This document shows positions 22,947-31,061 of a stretch of 39,689 nucleotides of DNA, piece after piece. The stretch's first letter is position 1; every line of letters starts with the position of its first letter. The stretch comes from Oleiagrimonas sp. (GTDB lineage: Bacteria > Pseudomonadota > Gammaproteobacteria > Xanthomonadales > Rhodanobacteraceae). The notes beneath the pieces were generated by a model. The model was given only the letters and a program-made list of their open reading frames with translations, was not told where the DNA came from and did no database searches. The stretch covers positions 1 to 39,689 of the forward strand of contig NZ_JAQIBU010000208.1 of NCBI RefSeq assembly GCF_027858935.1, given 5' to 3'. Both the position numbers and the translations under genes were made by a program.

Positions 22947-23228
22947 TCAGGGGGTGACGCGAACACCCTTCCAGAAGGCGACATGTCCCCGGATCGCGGC
23001 GGCCTTGGGCTTGGGGTCGGGATACTGCCAGGCCGCGGCCCGGTTGATGCTGTCGCCCACGATAATGTCGAGATAATGGGCTTCGCCTTTCCAGCCACAC
23101 ACGCTGCGCTGCGGGTTGTCCTGGAAGTGCTTCTCGACCAGCGACTCACGGGGAAAGTAGTGATTGCTTTCGACCACTACGGTGTCCGCGCTCTCGGCAA
23201 GTACCGTTCCGTTCCAGATCGCTTTCAT
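22947..23228 (-). CDS. DUF427 family protein
   Basis: MKAIWNGTVLAESADTVVVESNHYFPRESL...CGWKGEAHYLDIIVGD...AAWQYPDPKPKAAAIRGHVAFWKGVRV. Confidence 0.9.
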   Translation of the reverse strand: MKAIWNGTVLAESADTVVVESNHYFPRESLVEKHFQDNPQRSVCGWKGEAHYLDIIVGDSINRAAAWQYPDPKPKAAAIRGHVAFWKGVRVTP

Positions 23229-23283
23229 GTGTCAGTTTCCTCTTCGATGATGTCGTCAATGTCCGATCCGGGGGCGGCAAGGG

Positions 23284-24504
23284 TCACGGACCATCCTCCA
23301 TCGTGGTACGAATCTTCACTTCGCCGGTGATCGCGCGATGGATGGGGCAACGATCGGCGATCTCCATCAGCCGTGTCCGCTGATCCTCATCCAGCGTGCC
23401 CGAAAGCCGTATCCGGCGCGTGATTTCCAGGACGTGACCATCCTCGCTCACACAGTCCTCGCAGTCCCTGGCATGCAGTGCGCGCTGCTCGAGGGTGACC
23501 TCGACCTGATCCAGCGGCCACTTTTTCCTGCGTGCGTACATGCGCAAGGTCATTGAAGTGCAGGCGCCGAGGGACGCCAGAAGCAGGTCATAGGGGCTCG
23601 GGCCTGCATCATCACCACCGGCATGTTCAGGCTCATCGGCGACCAATCGATGCGGGCCGACAGTTATTTCATTGGTGAATGGTCTCCCGGAAACGGTGTG
23701 CACGCGCGCAACACCTGCGGCGGGCTCCCCGTCGTCGTGGGTCGCGTGCGGCAGATAGCGGTCGGCCCAGGCGGCGATGACCCGGGCCACGTACTCGGCG
23801 TCCGCGCGCGAGGTCAGCAGGTGATCGGCACCATCCAGCGAGACAAAGCTCTTGGGGTGGCGCGCAGCCTGGAAAATGCGTCGTGCGTGTTCAATGGGCA
23901 CCACGCTGTCCTGGGGCGAGTGCATGACCAGCAGCGCACGGTCGAGATTTTTTACCTGCTCCTGCTGGTTCTGGGCACGCAGATCCTCGACGAACTGTCG
24001 GGTGATGGTGAACGAGCGTCCCGCCAGCGAAACGTCGACCCTGTCGGTATCCGTATCCTCACGGATGTCCTCGGGCAACTGGTGCTCGATGTGCGTTGGA
24101 TCGGAAGGCGCAGCCAGCGTGACCACCGCGCGTGCCTCGGAAATGCTGCGGGCTGCCGACAGCACCGCCGCGCCGCCCAGGCTGTGGCCTATCAGGAGCG
24201 TCGGCGCCTGTTCGTGCTGGCGCAGGAAATCGGCGGCCTGGACCAGGTCGGCAACGTTCGAGCTGAAGTTGGTGTTCGCAAACTCGCCTTCGCTCATCCC
24301 GATCCCGGTGAAATCGAATCGCAGCACGGCAATGCCGAGTTCGGTCAAGGCCCTGCTGATGCGCGAGGCCGCAAGGATGTCCTTGCCGCAGGTGAAGCAG
24401 TGGGCAAACAGGGCACAGGCCCGCAGCTGCCCATGGGGACGATCCAGCCGTGCCGCCAAAAGGCTGCCGTCAGCACCACTGAATTGAACTTTATCCGAAA
24501 TCAA
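23284..24504 (-). CDS. Bifunctional alpha/beta hydrolase-OsmC family protein
   Basis: Hydrolase half with GHSLGGAA nucleophile elbow; OsmC half with both cysteines (LGACTSMTLRMYARRK, DRCPIHRAI). Confidence 0.93.
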   Translation of the reverse strand: MISDKVQFSGADGSLLAARLDRPHGQLRACALFAHCFTCGKDILAASRISRALTELGIAVLRFDFTGIGMSEGEFANTNFSSNVADLVQAADFLRQHEQAPTLLIGHSLGGAAVLSAARSISEARAVVTLAAPSDPTHIEHQLPEDIREDTDTDRVDVSLAGRSFTITRQFVEDLRAQNQQEQVKNLDRALLVMHSPQDSVVPIEHARRIFQAARHPKSFVSLDGADHLLTSRADAEYVARVIAAWADRYLPHATHDDGEPAAGVARVHTVSGRPFTNEITVGPHRLVADEPEHAGGDDAGPSPYDLLLASLGACTSMTLRMYARRKKWPLDQVEVTLEQRALHARDCEDCVSEDGHVLEITRRIRLSGTLDEDQRTRLMEIADRCPIHRAITGEVKIRTTMEDGP

Positions 24505-24698
24505 GACAGGCTCCTTCTGGTCAGGTCTTGCTTGATGAATACGTGTTTTCCGTTCACAAGGTTCGCCTCATGTCATCTTATTGATAGAGGCGCCTGGCAA
24601 GCAAAACGATTCATCCTCGCAAGCATGCATTGCCTTGGGTTTGAGGCCGACAACCCGGATTCACTTGCGCGCGCTGCAGGATCGGCATGGTCATCCGG

Positions 24699-25409
24699 TT
24701 ATATCGACAGGTAGCGGAGAACGCGGTTTTCGGCCCCGAACATGTCGTGCAAAAGATCTCTCGGGGTGCGTGGGGACCGTTGCACCACCCAGCCGACGGT
24801 GGACCCGTAGGCGATGTGCGCGAGGTAGACCGTGACCGGGAAAAGGACCGGAGCAAAATCCTGTCCGAACGTGCCAGCGCCGATGATGTCCATGACCGGA
24901 CTCAGCATGAAGATGGTGGCAATGCCAAGCGCGTAGATGGTACCGACCCACCAGCGCATGCGACCGAACAAGGTGATGTAGATGAACGCGAAGCCGATTC
25001 CGTTCCAGGCGTGATCCGCCCATCCGATGAGATTGGACATCAGGTTCGGGCCATCCATGAAACGGTCGGTCAGTTGCACGCCGATCAGCATCGGCAATGA
25101 TCCCGGCATGGCCTGGAATTCACGGAACCCAATCACCCGGACCACCTCCATGGCCATCGTGCCAAGGACGCCGGCGGCAAGCGCGATGCCCCCGGACCAG
25201 GCCAGCCGTTTCCAGCCCATCAGTGCGGCCAGCGCGAGGATGGCCAGCCACAGCAACGCGGCCGGTGCGATGGCGATGATTCCCAGCCGATGCATCGTGA
25301 TGGCGCCTGTCGCCGACCAGGTGAACGCAAGCGGCGAGACCGATGCCGCCGCAAGGGCGAGCAGGGTGCTTCCGGCCTCACCCGGCGTGATGTGTTTGAA
25401 CATGTACAT
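24699..25409 (-). CDS. Polytopic membrane protein of unknown function
   Basis: 236 aa, several TM segments, motifs GWADHAWNGIGFAFIY and AHIAYGSTVGWVVQR. Confidence 0.75.
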   Translation of the reverse strand: MYMFKHITPGEAGSTLLALAAASVSPLAFTWSATGAITMHRLGIIAIAPAALLWLAILALAALMGWKRLAWSGGIALAAGVLGTMAMEVVRVIGFREFQAMPGSLPMLIGVQLTDRFMDGPNLMSNLIGWADHAWNGIGFAFIYITLFGRMRWWVGTIYALGIATIFMLSPVMDIIGAGTFGQDFAPVLFPVTVYLAHIAYGSTVGWVVQRSPRTPRDLLHDMFGAENRVLRYLSI

Positions 25410-25467
25410 GGGGTACTCCTGTCCGAGATGGCGGCGCGGAGGAGCGAGTCCACCGCGCCGCAGCCCT

Positions 25468-25938
25468 TTACCTGGCGGCCTGTTCGGTGAGCATGTGGAA
25501 CTTCTTGTCCAGCATGCCGCCCATCATCGCGAAGCCGGGCGAGATTGCGGACAGCTGCGCAGAAGGCTTGAAATAGCCGATGTACGCCTTGCCGTGATCG
25601 GACCACACATAGATACGGGCCGGCAGCACGGCACCCGCGGCCGGGTTCATGCCAAAGGCCTTTTTGCCCATGTTCGGGTTTCCGACCAGAAAGCTTTGCG
25701 CGCCTTCCAGGTGCAGGCCGGTCATCGAGAGCACCTTGGCCTGGTCGATATGGCCCATGACCATCAGGTGATTGCTGGCCACGGCCTGCTTGAGTTGACT
25801 GACCGTGGCGGTGAATCCCTCGTGTGAGCTCACTTTCACGAAGGCGGACGAGGCATCTTGTGCGCTCGCCGTGGCGACGCCTGCGAACGCGGCTGTGGCA
25901 ACAAGAGCGGCAAGCATGAAGTTTCGGTGGATACGCAT
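25468..25938 (-). CDS. Exported DUF302-domain protein
   Basis: Signal peptide MRIHRNFMLAALVATAAFAGVATASA; VSSHEGFTATVSQLKQAVASNHLMVMGHIDQAKVL; PARIYVWSDHGKAYIGYFKPS. Start trimmed to 25938. Confidence 0.85.
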   Translation of the reverse strand: MRIHRNFMLAALVATAAFAGVATASAQDASSAFVKVSSHEGFTATVSQLKQAVASNHLMVMGHIDQAKVLSMTGLHLEGAQSFLVGNPNMGKKAFGMNPAAGAVLPARIYVWSDHGKAYIGYFKPSAQLSAISPGFAMMGGMLDKKFHMLTEQAAR

Positions 25939-26096
25939 GACGATTTCTCTCTCTATGTGGTTGGGGAAAACAGTGTTCAGGCGCAGTGTTGGCCTGCCCA
26001 TGGGAGGCGCTGGCCGGGTCGATGGATTCGTCGGCAGGCAAAATCATTCAGGGTCTGTTTATCCCGCAGGTCGCCGGCCCGACCCGCAAGGGTCTG

Positions 26097-26126
26097 GCCT
26101 GTTCTGTGCCATGCGGCAGGACAGGC
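26097..26126. other. Imperfect hairpin in the intergenic region upstream of both divergent genes
   Basis: GCCTGTTCTGT (26097-26107) / GCAGGACAGGC (26116-26126): 11 pairs including two G-U, 8-nt loop. Confidence 0.45.
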
Positions 26127-26350
26127 ACGTGGCCGCTACCGCAGCGTCGCGCTTTGCCATGCGCCGGGGAAACGGGTTGCGCTGCAGCGGCCGGTGCCGG
26201 ACGGTGTAAGGTTCGGCCTTCTTCGCACGACCGTGTGGACATGCATGCCATACCCAAACCCCTGAAGCGCAGCCCATCACCGAGCGACGAGCGCCTCCTG
26301 AATCCCTCCGCCTTGCGGGGCGGCATGCCTGCGCTCCACGATCCACGCGC

Positions 26351-27472
26351 ATGAGGCGCCTGATTCTTGCGGGGGGCGGGCATGCGCATCTGCAGGTCAT
26401 GCAATACCTCGGCAGGGCCTCGCTTCCTGGATGGGAAATCGTGTTGCTGTCACCGGATCCGGAGCAGGTCTATTCGGGCATGGTGCCCGGCTGGATGGCC
26501 GGCGAGCACGAGCTTGATGCATGCACGGTGCCGCTGCGACCCCTGGCACAGGCATGCGGCGTGCGTTGGGCCGGTCAGGCGCTGAGCGGCATGGATGCCG
26601 ATCAGCGCTGCGTGTGGCTCGCCAATGGCCGGCGTGTCGGATACGACCTGTTGTCACTCAATACCGGCGCGGCCACCGATGCGGGGGCCCTTCGCGCAAG
26701 TGGCGATCGCCTGTTGCCGATCAAGCCCCTCGGGGCGTTCAGCCGCCGCTGGACGGATTTTTGTCAAACCCTGTCCAAGCAAACCCGGGCTCCACGCCTG
26801 GTGCTGGTCGGCGGTGGTGCCGGAGGCGTGGAGCTGGCGCTGGCCGCGCGCGAGCGCCTCGGGCCGGCCGCCCGCATCCAGCTGGTGTGCGGACTGGACG
26901 GCGCGGTACCCGGATCTGCACCCAAGGTCCTGCAACGGGTGCGACGCCGGTTGCGCCAGGCCGGCATCGAGGAACTGGACGAAAATGCCGTGGGTGCACC
27001 AGGCGGCATTGCGTTGGACAGCGGCAAGCATCTGGCCGCCGATCTTGTGCTTGCCGCCACCGGCGGCGTGGCCCCGGACTGGCTGGCTGGCTCGCAACTG
27101 GCGCTGGGCGAGGGCGGCTATGCGGCGGTGGATGCGTATCACCGCAGCCTCTCGCATACCGAGGTATGGGCGGTGGGCGATGTCTGTTCGCGGGTCGACA
27201 GGTCGCTGGCCCATTCGGGCGTGCACGCGGTACGGGCGGGTGCCGTGCTTGCCCGCAACCTCCACGCCGCCATGACCGAGGGCCGCTTGCGGCCCTACCG
27301 GCCCCGCGCGTGGTCGCTGTACCTGCTGCGTACGCGCAGCGACCATGCGATCGCGTCCTTTGGCCCGCTGAGCGCCGAAGGCGCCTGGGTGGCCGCCATC
27401 AAGCGCCGCATCGACCGAGGCTTCGTGGCGCGCTTCCAGGTGCCCGATGCCGGGGCTGAAAGCGCATCATGA
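26351..27472 (+). CDS. FAD-dependent pyridine nucleotide-disulphide oxidoreductase-like protein (SelD N-terminal-extension/NDH-2-like)
   Basis: MRRLILAGGGHAHLQVMQYLGRASLPGWEIVLLSPDPEQVYSGMVPGWMAG; second Rossmann VLVGGGAGGVELALAARERLG; VWAVGDVCS FAD motif. Confidence 0.88.
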   Translation: MRRLILAGGGHAHLQVMQYLGRASLPGWEIVLLSPDPEQVYSGMVPGWMAGEHELDACTVPLRPLAQACGVRWAGQALSGMDADQRCVWLANGRRVGYDLLSLNTGAATDAGALRASGDRLLPIKPLGAFSRRWTDFCQTLSKQTRAPRLVLVGGGAGGVELALAARERLGPAARIQLVCGLDGAVPGSAPKVLQRVRRRLRQAGIEELDENAVGAPGGIALDSGKHLAADLVLAATGGVAPDWLAGSQLALGEGGYAAVDAYHRSLSHTEVWAVGDVCSRVDRSLAHSGVHAVRAGAVLARNLHAAMTEGRLRPYRPRAWSLYLLRTRSDHAIASFGPLSAEGAWVAAIKRRIDRGFVARFQVPDAGAESAS

Positions 27473-27630
27473 GGGCGCCCTGCGCAACGCCTTGCGTAGG
27501 CCCGGTGGGTCGCCCCTGGACAGGGATATCCGTCACGCGGCATTTCCGGCGCGCCGCCGGCCGCGGACGTGCCGTGGCATACTCGCCGACGCCTGTTCAT
27601 CCTGGCGCATCCGGGAAATCACGCCTAGTC

Positions 27631-28248
27631 ATGCCTGATCACGCGAATGCGGAAGCCGTTGATGCCCTTTTCCGGAACGATGCATTCGTCGTCGACATCC
27701 GGCGGCAGATGCTGCGTTTTGCCACGTTGCAACTGGGGAATGCGGATCTGGCCGAGGACGCCGTGCAGGAGGCACTGATCGGGGCCATGAAGAATGCCCG
27801 GTCCTTCGCGCGGCGCGCGGCATTCAAGACCTGGGTGTTCGCCATTCTCAAGCACAAGATCGCCGATCAACTGCGCGCCCGCCAACGCCTGGTGCCGGTG
27901 CATCGCCTGCTCGACGACGAGCAGGCGTCGGACGATGAAATCATGGACAGCCTGTTCAAGCGAGGGGGGCCATGGCGACGCGAGCAGCGTCCACAGCACT
28001 GGCGTGAACCCGACGAGGCGATGCAGGACCAGCATTTCTGGGAGACGTTCGAATCGTGTCTCGAGCATTTGCCCGGACGCCAGGCGCGCGCCTTCATGAT
28101 GCGCGAGTTCGTGGGCCTGGAGACGGCTGAAATCTGCCGCGAATTGTCCATCACCGTGACCAACCTCAACGTCACGCTGCATCGCGCGCGACTGCGCCTG
28201 CGCGAATGTCTGGAAAACCACTGGTTTGCCGGGGATCGTCGCTCATGA
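27631..28248 (+). CDS. Sigma-70 family RNA polymerase sigma factor
   Basis: LGNADLAEDAVQEALIGAMKNARSFARRAAFKTWVFAILKHKIADQLRAR; LPGRQARAFMMREFVGLETAEICRELSITVTNLNVTLHRARLRLRECLE. Start trimmed from 27469. Confidence 0.93.
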   Translation: MPDHANAEAVDALFRNDAFVVDIRRQMLRFATLQLGNADLAEDAVQEALIGAMKNARSFARRAAFKTWVFAILKHKIADQLRARQRLVPVHRLLDDEQASDDEIMDSLFKRGGPWRREQRPQHWREPDEAMQDQHFWETFESCLEHLPGRQARAFMMREFVGLETAEICRELSITVTNLNVTLHRARLRLRECLENHWFAGDRRS

Positions 28249-28463
28249 TGAGCTGCAGTAAAGCCACGCGACTGATCTCCGAAGGGCAGGACCGGGACCT
28301 GACCGCTACCGAACGTGCCCGGCTGTCCCTGCATACGATGATGTGCCGCAGTTGTCGCCGGTTCGAGTCGCAGATGAACGTGCTGCGCACCTTGGCCCGC
28401 ACCTTTGCAGGCACGGATCAGGGCGCGGACGGGAACGACCCGGAGGATGCCGATCGCCCTTGA
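28245..28463 (+). CDS. Small zf-HC2-like protein, probable anti-sigma partner
   Basis: MMSCSKATRLISEGQDRDLTATERARLSLHTMMCRSCRRFESQ contains HxxxCxxC; ATGA overlap with the sigma gene. Confidence 0.82.
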   Translation: MMSCSKATRLISEGQDRDLTATERARLSLHTMMCRSCRRFESQMNVLRTLARTFAGTDQGADGNDPEDADRP

Positions 28464-28582
28464 GCCGTCGCCACGGCCATCGAGCACGCAGTGTAATCTG
28501 CCCAGGCACTGCCGCGACGAAGGTGTTCCACCTGCCCAGGCCCTGTCCATGTCCCAGCTCCCCCGTTGTTCCCGAACACCCC

Positions 28583-28650
28583 GCCCAGCACCTGCAGCGC
28601 ACGTGCTGGGCCGCGAGGACCGTGTCGGCGCATCTTGCACCGGATGCGCC
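28583..28650 (+). promoter_or_regulatory. Tandem hairpins in the leader of the VTT-FAD fusion gene
   Basis: GCCCAGCAC (28583-28591)/GTGCTGGGC (28603-28611), then GGCGCATC (28627-28634)/GATGCGCC (28643-28650), the latter covering the ATG at 28644. Confidence 0.5.
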
Positions 28651-30806
28651 GCATGAGGCGCTGGCTGGTTCTCGCGTTGCTGGTGGCTGCAGTGATCGCC
28701 TTCTATGCGCTGCATCTGGGCGACCTGTTCAGCCTTTCCGGCGTCCAGCAGGGTCTGGCCCACTGGCGGGCCCTGCAAGCGCAGGCGCCGTACATGAGCG
28801 CGCTGGTGTTCATGGCCGCCTACGTGGTGATGGCCGCGCTGTCGCTGCCGGGTGCCGCCCTGCTGACGCTGGTGGCGGGCGCGCTGTTCGGACTGTGGGA
28901 AGGCACGCTGCTGGTCTCGTTTGCCTCCAGCATCGGGGCCTTGCTGGCCATGCTGACGGCGCGCTATGTCTTGCGCCAACCGGTGCAAAAGCGCTGGGGA
29001 GCACGGCTTGAGCGCATCAACCAGGGCGTGCGCAAGGATGGAGCGTTCTACCTGTTCTCGCTTCGACTGGTGCCGGTGGTGCCCTTCTTTGTGGTCAACC
29101 TGGCCTTCGGGCTCACCCCACTGCGTGCATGGACTTTCTACTGGGTCAGCCAGGTCGGCATGCTTGCGGGGACGTTCGTGTATGTAAATGCCGGCCGTGC
29201 GCTTGGCGACCTGCATAGTCTCTCGGGCATCCTGTCGCTGCCGCTGATCGGCTCATTTGCATTGCTCGCGCTGTTTCCCTGGGGCGCGCGGTGGCTGGTC
29301 GCGCGCCTGCGACTGCGGCGCGTCTACGCCGGTTACCGGCGTCCAGGACGTTTCGACCGGAACCTGATCGTCATTGGTGCCGGCTCGGCTGGCCTGGTGT
29401 CGACCTTCATCGCCCGCACCGTCAAGGCCAAAGTCACCCTGATCGAATCGCACAAGATGGGCGGCGACTGCCTCAACTATGGCTGTGTGCCCAGCAAGGC
29501 ACTGATCCGCAGTGCCCGGCTGGCGCACCAGATGCGGCATGCCGAACGCTACGGGTTGCCCGCCGTCGAGCCGCAGGCCGCTTATCCACAGGTCCTGGCT
29601 CGCGTTCAGCGCGTGATCGGGACGGTGGCGCCGCATGACAGCGTGGAACGCTATACCCAGATGGGCGCCGAGGTCCTGCTGGGTCACGCGCGGGTGGTCG
29701 ATCCATGGACGGTGGAGGTCCGTCTCGAGGACGGACAAACGCGCAGGCTGACCACGCGTGCCATCGTGCTGGCGACCGGCGCCGAACCGGTCGTACCGGA
29801 GATTCCCGGTATCGCCGACAGCGGTTATGTCACCAGCGACACGCTCTGGGAACGACTGGCCGGACTGGACACGCCGCCACGCAGGATCATCGTCCTGGGT
29901 GGCGGTCCGATCGGCTCGGAGCTGTCCCAGGCGCTGGCGCGTCTGGGGTCCGAAGTGACCCAGATCGAACGCGGCACTCGTCTTTTGCAGCGGGAGGATG
30001 AGGAGGTGTCGGCGGCAGCGCGGGCGTTCCTGGAAACGGATGGCGTCCGGGTCCTGACGTCGGCCGAGGCCGTGGCGTGCCACAGCGACACGGTCGGCCA
30101 GCGCCATCTGCGCGTCCACCAGGGGGAACAGGTGCTGGATCTGCCGTTTGACCTGCTGGTTTGCGCCACGGGTCGCAAGGCCCGCCTTGCGGGCTACGGG
30201 CTGGAGGAGCTGGGCATCGAAACCGAGCGCAGCATCGTGACCGACGCGTATCTGCAGACCCGGTTCCCGAATATCCTGGCTGCGGGTGATGCCGCCGGAC
30301 CCTACCAATTTACCCATGTGGCCGCGCATCAGGCCTGGTATGCCACCGTCAACGCCCTGTTTGGCTCCTTCAAGCGTTTTCGCCCCGATTACCGGGTGAT
30401 TCCGTGGACCACGTTCATCGATCCGGAAGTGGCGCGGGTGGGCCTGAACGAGCAGCAGGCACGCGCGCAGGGCGTGGACTACGAGGTGACCCGCTACGAC
30501 CTGGACGACCTGGACCGGGCCATCGCCGATGAGGCCGCACACGGGTTCATCAAGATCCTGACGCCTCCGGGCAAGGACCGGATCCTTGGCGTGACCATCG
30601 TCGGGGCGCACGGCGCGGAGCTGCTGGCCGAATTCGTGCTCGCCATGCGCTGGAAACTGGGTCTGGGCAAGATCCTTTCGACCATCCACACCTATCCGAC
30701 CTTTGCCGAGGCCAACAAGTACGCCGCGGGCGTCTGGCGCAAGGCGCACGCGCCAGAACGGGTCCTGCCGTGGCTGGAACGCTTCCACGCCTGGCGTCGC
30801 CGATAG
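28644..30806 (+). CDS. Fusion of TVP38/TMEM64 (DedA/VTT) membrane domain and FAD-dependent pyridine nucleotide-disulphide oxidoreductase
   Basis: VTT-like N-terminus (SLPGAALLTLVAGALFGLWEGTLLVSFASSIGALLAMLTARYVLR) then LIVIGAGSAGLVSTFIA, GGDCLNYGCVPSKALI redox disulphide, NILAAGDAAGPYQFTHVA and dimerisation domain. Start 28644 or 28653. Confidence 0.93.
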   Translation: MRRMRRWLVLALLVAAVIAFYALHLGDLFSLSGVQQGLAHWRALQAQAPYMSALVFMAAYVVMAALSLPGAALLTLVAGALFGLWEGTLLVSFASSIGALLAMLTARYVLRQPVQKRWGARLERINQGVRKDGAFYLFSLRLVPVVPFFVVNLAFGLTPLRAWTFYWVSQVGMLAGTFVYVNAGRALGDLHSLSGILSLPLIGSFALLALFPWGARWLVARLRLRRVYAGYRRPGRFDRNLIVIGAGSAGLVSTFIARTVKAKVTLIESHKMGGDCLNYGCVPSKALIRSARLAHQMRHAERYGLPAVEPQAAYPQVLARVQRVIGTVAPHDSVERYTQMGAEVLLGHARVVDPWTVEVRLEDGQTRRLTTRAIVLATGAEPVVPEIPGIADSGYVTSDTLWERLAGLDTPPRRIIVLGGGPIGSELSQALARLGSEVTQIERGTRLLQREDEEVSAAARAFLETDGVRVLTSAEAVACHSDTVGQRHLRVHQGEQVLDLPFDLLVCATGRKARLAGYGLEELGIETERSIVTDAYLQTRFPNILAAGDAAGPYQFTHVAAHQAWYATVNALFGSFKRFRPDYRVIPWTTFIDPEVARVGLNEQQARAQGVDYEVTRYDLDDLDRAIADEAAHGFIKILTPPGKDRILGVTIVGAHGAELLAEFVLAMRWKLGLGKILSTIHTYPTFAEANKYAAGVWRKAHAPERVLPWLERFHAWRRR

Positions 30807-30931
30807 CCTGCCGGGATGTCCATCGCACGGCATGCTTGGTTCAGGCGAGTCCGGGCATGGCGTGCCGCTGGTGGAAGCTGCGTGTAACAAAAGCGTGCAA
30901 CCGACGACCAAGGACCTGCATCCAATTGAGG

Positions 30932-31043
30932 GGACGCCATGGGGATCCAGAAGCACGATCACCTCGTCGAGGGCTGGGTCTGCATCGGCCCGCTGCATCT
31001 GCCGACCCCCGCCTGCCGTAGGACAGGGTGGGCAATGGCGTCC
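30932..31043 (+). promoter_or_regulatory. Candidate structured 5' leader of the TonB-receptor operon
   Basis: 9-bp long-range repeat GGACGCCAT (30932-30940) / ATGGCGTCC (31035-31043) enclosing a local hairpin TCGGC...GCCGA flanked by GGG/CCC. Confidence 0.35.
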
Positions 31044-31061
31044 ATCCCCACCCACCCATGA
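30939..31061 (+). CDS. Possible 40-aa leader ORF coupled to the TonB receptor start
   Basis: ATG preceded by GAGGGG at 5-nt spacing; MGIQKHDHLVEGWVCIGPLHLPTPACRRTGWAMASIPTHP; TGA overlaps ATG at 31058 (ATGA). Confidence 0.3.
   Translation: MGIQKHDHLVEGWVCIGPLHLPTPACRRTGWAMASIPTHP

Noticed and set aside
27867-29216. 449-aa minus-strand ORF
   Set aside because: Antisense to the sigma, HxxxCxxC and VTT genes; low-complexity basic composition.
28644-30806. Mercuric reductase annotation
   Set aside because: Redox disulphide present, but no C-terminal Cys pair, no HMA domain and no other mer genes nearby.
29253-31055. 600-aa minus-strand ORF antisense to the VTT-FAD fusion
   Set aside because: Overlaps unambiguous CDS on the plus strand; no recognisable motifs.
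30807-31057. TPP or cobalamin riboswitch upstream of the TonB receptor
   Set aside because: I could not find the conserved CUGAGA/ACCUGAUC-type or GCCACUG-type core elements by eye.
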